Shown in pieces: positions 5,956 to 7,106 of a stretch of DNA of 7,106 nt. Position 1 is the stretch's first letter; each line of letters starts with the position of its first letter. Origin of the DNA: Ardenticatenia bacterium (GTDB lineage: Bacteria > Chloroflexota > Anaerolineae > Aggregatilineales > Aggregatilineaceae); contig JALSSH010000586.1 in NCBI GenBank assembly GCA_026984385.1, forward strand, positions 1-7,106. Direction: 5' to 3'. Under the pieces are notes generated by a model. It did not search any database. It was not told the DNA's origin and saw only the letters and a program-made list of their open reading frames with translations. Both the position numbers and the translations under genes were made by a program.

Positions 5956-6618
5956 ATGCTGGTTAAAGATTACATGTCCCCCAACCCGATCACGGTAACG
6001 CCGACAACAACGCACAAACAGGCCACCGAGATCATGCGTGAGCACGATATCCACCACCTGCCGGTGGTAGATAAAAGCGGTAAGCTGGTGGGGATTGTGG
6101 TGGAGGACGATTTGCTGGCCGCGCAACCTTCCCCGGCCACCACGCTCAGCATCTACGAAATTCACGGGCTGCTCTCCCGTCTCCAGCTCAAGGAACTGAT
6201 GCACAGCCCCGTTCGCACCACTGCGCCGAATTGCCCATTGGAAGAGGCCGCCGGCTTGATGTTGCGCGAAGGCGTGGGGTGCTTGCCGGTGATGGAAGGC
6301 GGGCAACTGGTGGGTATCATCACGGATACGGATATTTTCCGCGCGCTGGTGACGTTGCTCGGGGGCGGGCAGGAAGGCGCACGCTTCACGCTGCACACAC
6401 CCGACGAGCCGGGTACATTGGCACAAGTGGCGCGCACGGTGGCCGAGACGGGCGGCAACATCATCAGCGTGACCGCCTGGCACGACAAGGAAGATGGCCG
6501 CGCTTATATCACCATCAAAGAGCAAGGCGCGAACTTTGAGGCGCTCAAAGCGGCGCTGGAAATTTTAGAGGGCGTTGAGGTGGTGGATATGCGCCGAAAT
6601 CCCCGCTGCGGCAACTGA
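5956..6618 (+). CDS. CBS-CBS-ACT domain protein, AcuB-like
   Basis: The 220-residue cytoplasmic protein has two CBS domains followed by an ACT domain. CBS1 spans about residues 3-56 (VKDYMSPNPITVTP, then HHLPVVDKSGKLVGIVVEDDL); CBS2 about 77-132 (LKELMHSP, then GCLPVMEGGQLVGIITDTD). The ACT domain runs from about 143 to 212, with TLHTPDEPGTLAQVARTVAE, GGNIISVTAW and a closing strand before VEVVDMRR. CBS pairs usually bind adenine nucleotides and ACT domains bind amino acids, so a ligand-sensing regulatory role is likely. The same architecture is found in AcuB of the acetoin-utilisation cluster of Bacillus, but no aco/acu partner is present here, so I do not assign that function. The ATG at 5956 is preferred over the in-frame TTG at 5941 because GGAG lies at 5943-5946, 9 bases before it, and the protein then begins at the domain. 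Confidence 0.88.
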   Translation: MLVKDYMSPNPITVTPTTTHKQATEIMREHDIHHLPVVDKSGKLVGIVVEDDLLAAQPSPATTLSIYEIHGLLSRLQLKELMHSPVRTTAPNCPLEEAAGLMLREGVGCLPVMEGGQLVGIITDTDIFRALVTLLGGGQEGARFTLHTPDEPGTLAQVARTVAETGGNIISVTAWHDKEDGRAYITIKEQGANFEALKAALEILEGVEVVDMRRNPRCGN

Positions 6619-6641
6619 CGCCCGAGCGACGTTGATGCAGG

Positions 6642-6684
6642 AGACGGTCAGGTGCGCGATTGCGCAGCGCCTGGCCGTCTTTTG
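6642..6684 (+). terminator. Intrinsic terminator of the CBS-ACT gene
   Basis: AGACGGTCAGGTGC (6642-6655) pairs with GCGCCTGGCCGTCT (6667-6680) over 14 positions, two of them G-U, around an 11-base loop, and is followed by TTTT from 6680. It begins 24 bases after the stop and insulates the CBS-ACT gene from the lipoprotein gene downstream. Confidence 0.82.
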
Positions 6685-6719
6685 TGCTACGCTCACGCGG
6701 GACGGGGTATGCTGAGAAT

Positions 6720-7106
6720 ATGACGCGCTTATCGCTTTTTCGGATCGCTTTTTTGGGGTTGGGGCTGGTGTGGGCGGCGGGGTGTTCGCTGAACATTGAC
6801 GCGCCCAGCACGCCGACGGTGGTTGCTTCGCCCACGCTGGACGCCACCGAAATCGCGTGGCTGACCCCGCCCACCCGCACGCCTACCCATACACCTACCA
6901 AAACCGCCACGTCCAGCGTTACTCCGACCGGCACGCGCACACCAAGCGCGACCCCTTCGCCGACGGCAACACAGACGCCCAGCGTCACTCCCAGCCGCAC
7001 CCTGACCTCAACGGCGACGGCCACTCCCAGCTCCTCGCCCAGCATAACCCGCACCCCAACGCGCACGCCCGTTCCCACCGACACGTTGCCGCCCGTGCCT
7101 TCTGCG
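6720..7106 (+). CDS. Lipoprotein with Thr/Pro-rich linker, N-terminal part (runs off window)
   Basis: The frame is open from ATG 6720 to the last base of the window (129 codons with no stop). It begins with a short basic stretch, a hydrophobic core (residues 9-21) and a lipobox-like WAAGC, giving lipidation at Cys22 after signal peptidase II cleavage. After about 25 residues it becomes a Thr/Pro/Ser-rich linker with TPT, TRTPT and TATPS units that lasts to the window edge. Such linkers are common on surface lipoproteins of Anaerolineae and hold a functional domain away from the membrane; that domain lies outside the window, so the function is unknown. A long minus-strand open frame here is an antisense shadow of the ACN/CCN-rich linker codons. 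No Shine-Dalgarno site is visible; TATGCT at 6708-6713 might be a -10 giving a leaderless or nearly leaderless mRNA. Confidence 0.8.
   Translation, partial: MTRLSLFRIAFLGLGLVWAAGCSLNIDAPSTPTVVASPTLDATEIAWLTPPTRTPTHTPTKTATSSVTPTGTRTPSATPSPTATQTPSVTPSRTLTSTATATPSSSPSITRTPTRTPVPTDTLPPVPSA
6864..7106 (+). repeat. Low-complexity Thr/Pro linker-coding tract
   Basis: From codon 49 onward, threonine, proline and serine codons dominate, with irregular units of ACN-CCN-ACN and occasional Arg, Ala or Lys between. The repeat is degenerate at the DNA level, with mixed synonymous codons, so it is selected composition more than recent tandem expansion. It continues to the end of the window. Confidence 0.8.

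Noticed and set aside
5923..6525. 200-residue minus-strand frame opposite the CBS-ACT gene
   Set aside because: It is antisense to clear CBS and ACT domains and has no recognisable fold of its own.
6709..6723. Four-codon mini-ORF (ATG CTG AGA ATA TGA) overlapping the lipoprotein start
   Set aside because: It could be a coupling leader peptide, but it has only a weak upstream GGGG and is short enough to arise by chance.
6545..7084. 179-residue minus-strand frame with Val/Gly-rich repeats
   Set aside because: The Val/Gly pattern is the reverse reading of Thr/Pro linker codons. It would overlap the CBS-ACT 3' end and its terminator, and the plus-strand frame has a signal peptide and lipobox-like site.

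Overview
The window looks like chromosomal DNA of a GC-rich bacterium, probably a Chloroflexota member of the Anaerolineae type. This is inferred from protein style, not proven: a lipoprotein with a long Thr/Pro-rich linker, AlgI-like MBOAT and SGNH partners, an extremely Ala/Leu-rich membrane glycosyltransferase, and bacterial promoters and Shine-Dalgarno sites. There is no tRNA, rRNA, CRISPR array or recognisable transposase.

Layout. Bases 1-1345 (+) hold the 3' end of an MBOAT O-acyltransferase gene, followed after 3 bases by a membrane-anchored SGNH hydrolase-like protein. Together they form an envelope or exopolysaccharide O-acylation pair. A large polytopic ArnT/PMT-like glycosyltransferase (1365-3431, -) converges on them with a 19-base gap. 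Next comes a compact two-gene cassette (3553-4148, +): a DUF6883-like protein and a DUF4926-like protein, overlapping by ATGA and driven by an extended -10 promoter. A perfect 12-bp-stem terminator (4245-4276) separates the cassette from a convergent secreted beta-propeller-like protein (4297-5775, -). A 180-base divergent region with a near-consensus sigma-70 promoter and a small palindrome leads to an AcuB-like CBS-CBS-ACT protein (5956-6618, +) with its own terminator. The window ends inside a lipoprotein gene (from 6720, +) with a Thr/Pro-rich linker.

The most notable structure is the cassette. It lies between two near-identical direct repeats spaced exactly 700 bases apart (39 of 43 positions identical). 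The left copy carries the cassette's promoter. The right copy is an orphan in which the aligned -10 has decayed from TATAAT to CACGAT. The cassette is about 53% G+C, while sampled neighbouring stretches reach 70-78%. A small accessory, toxin-antitoxin-like module acquired or duplicated at this locus is the simplest reading, but its function is inferred.

How the genes work together: only MBOAT/SGNH and DUF6883/DUF4926 have operon architecture. The glycosyltransferase may share a cell-surface polymer theme with the acylation pair. The beta-propeller and CBS-ACT genes share only an intergenic control region.
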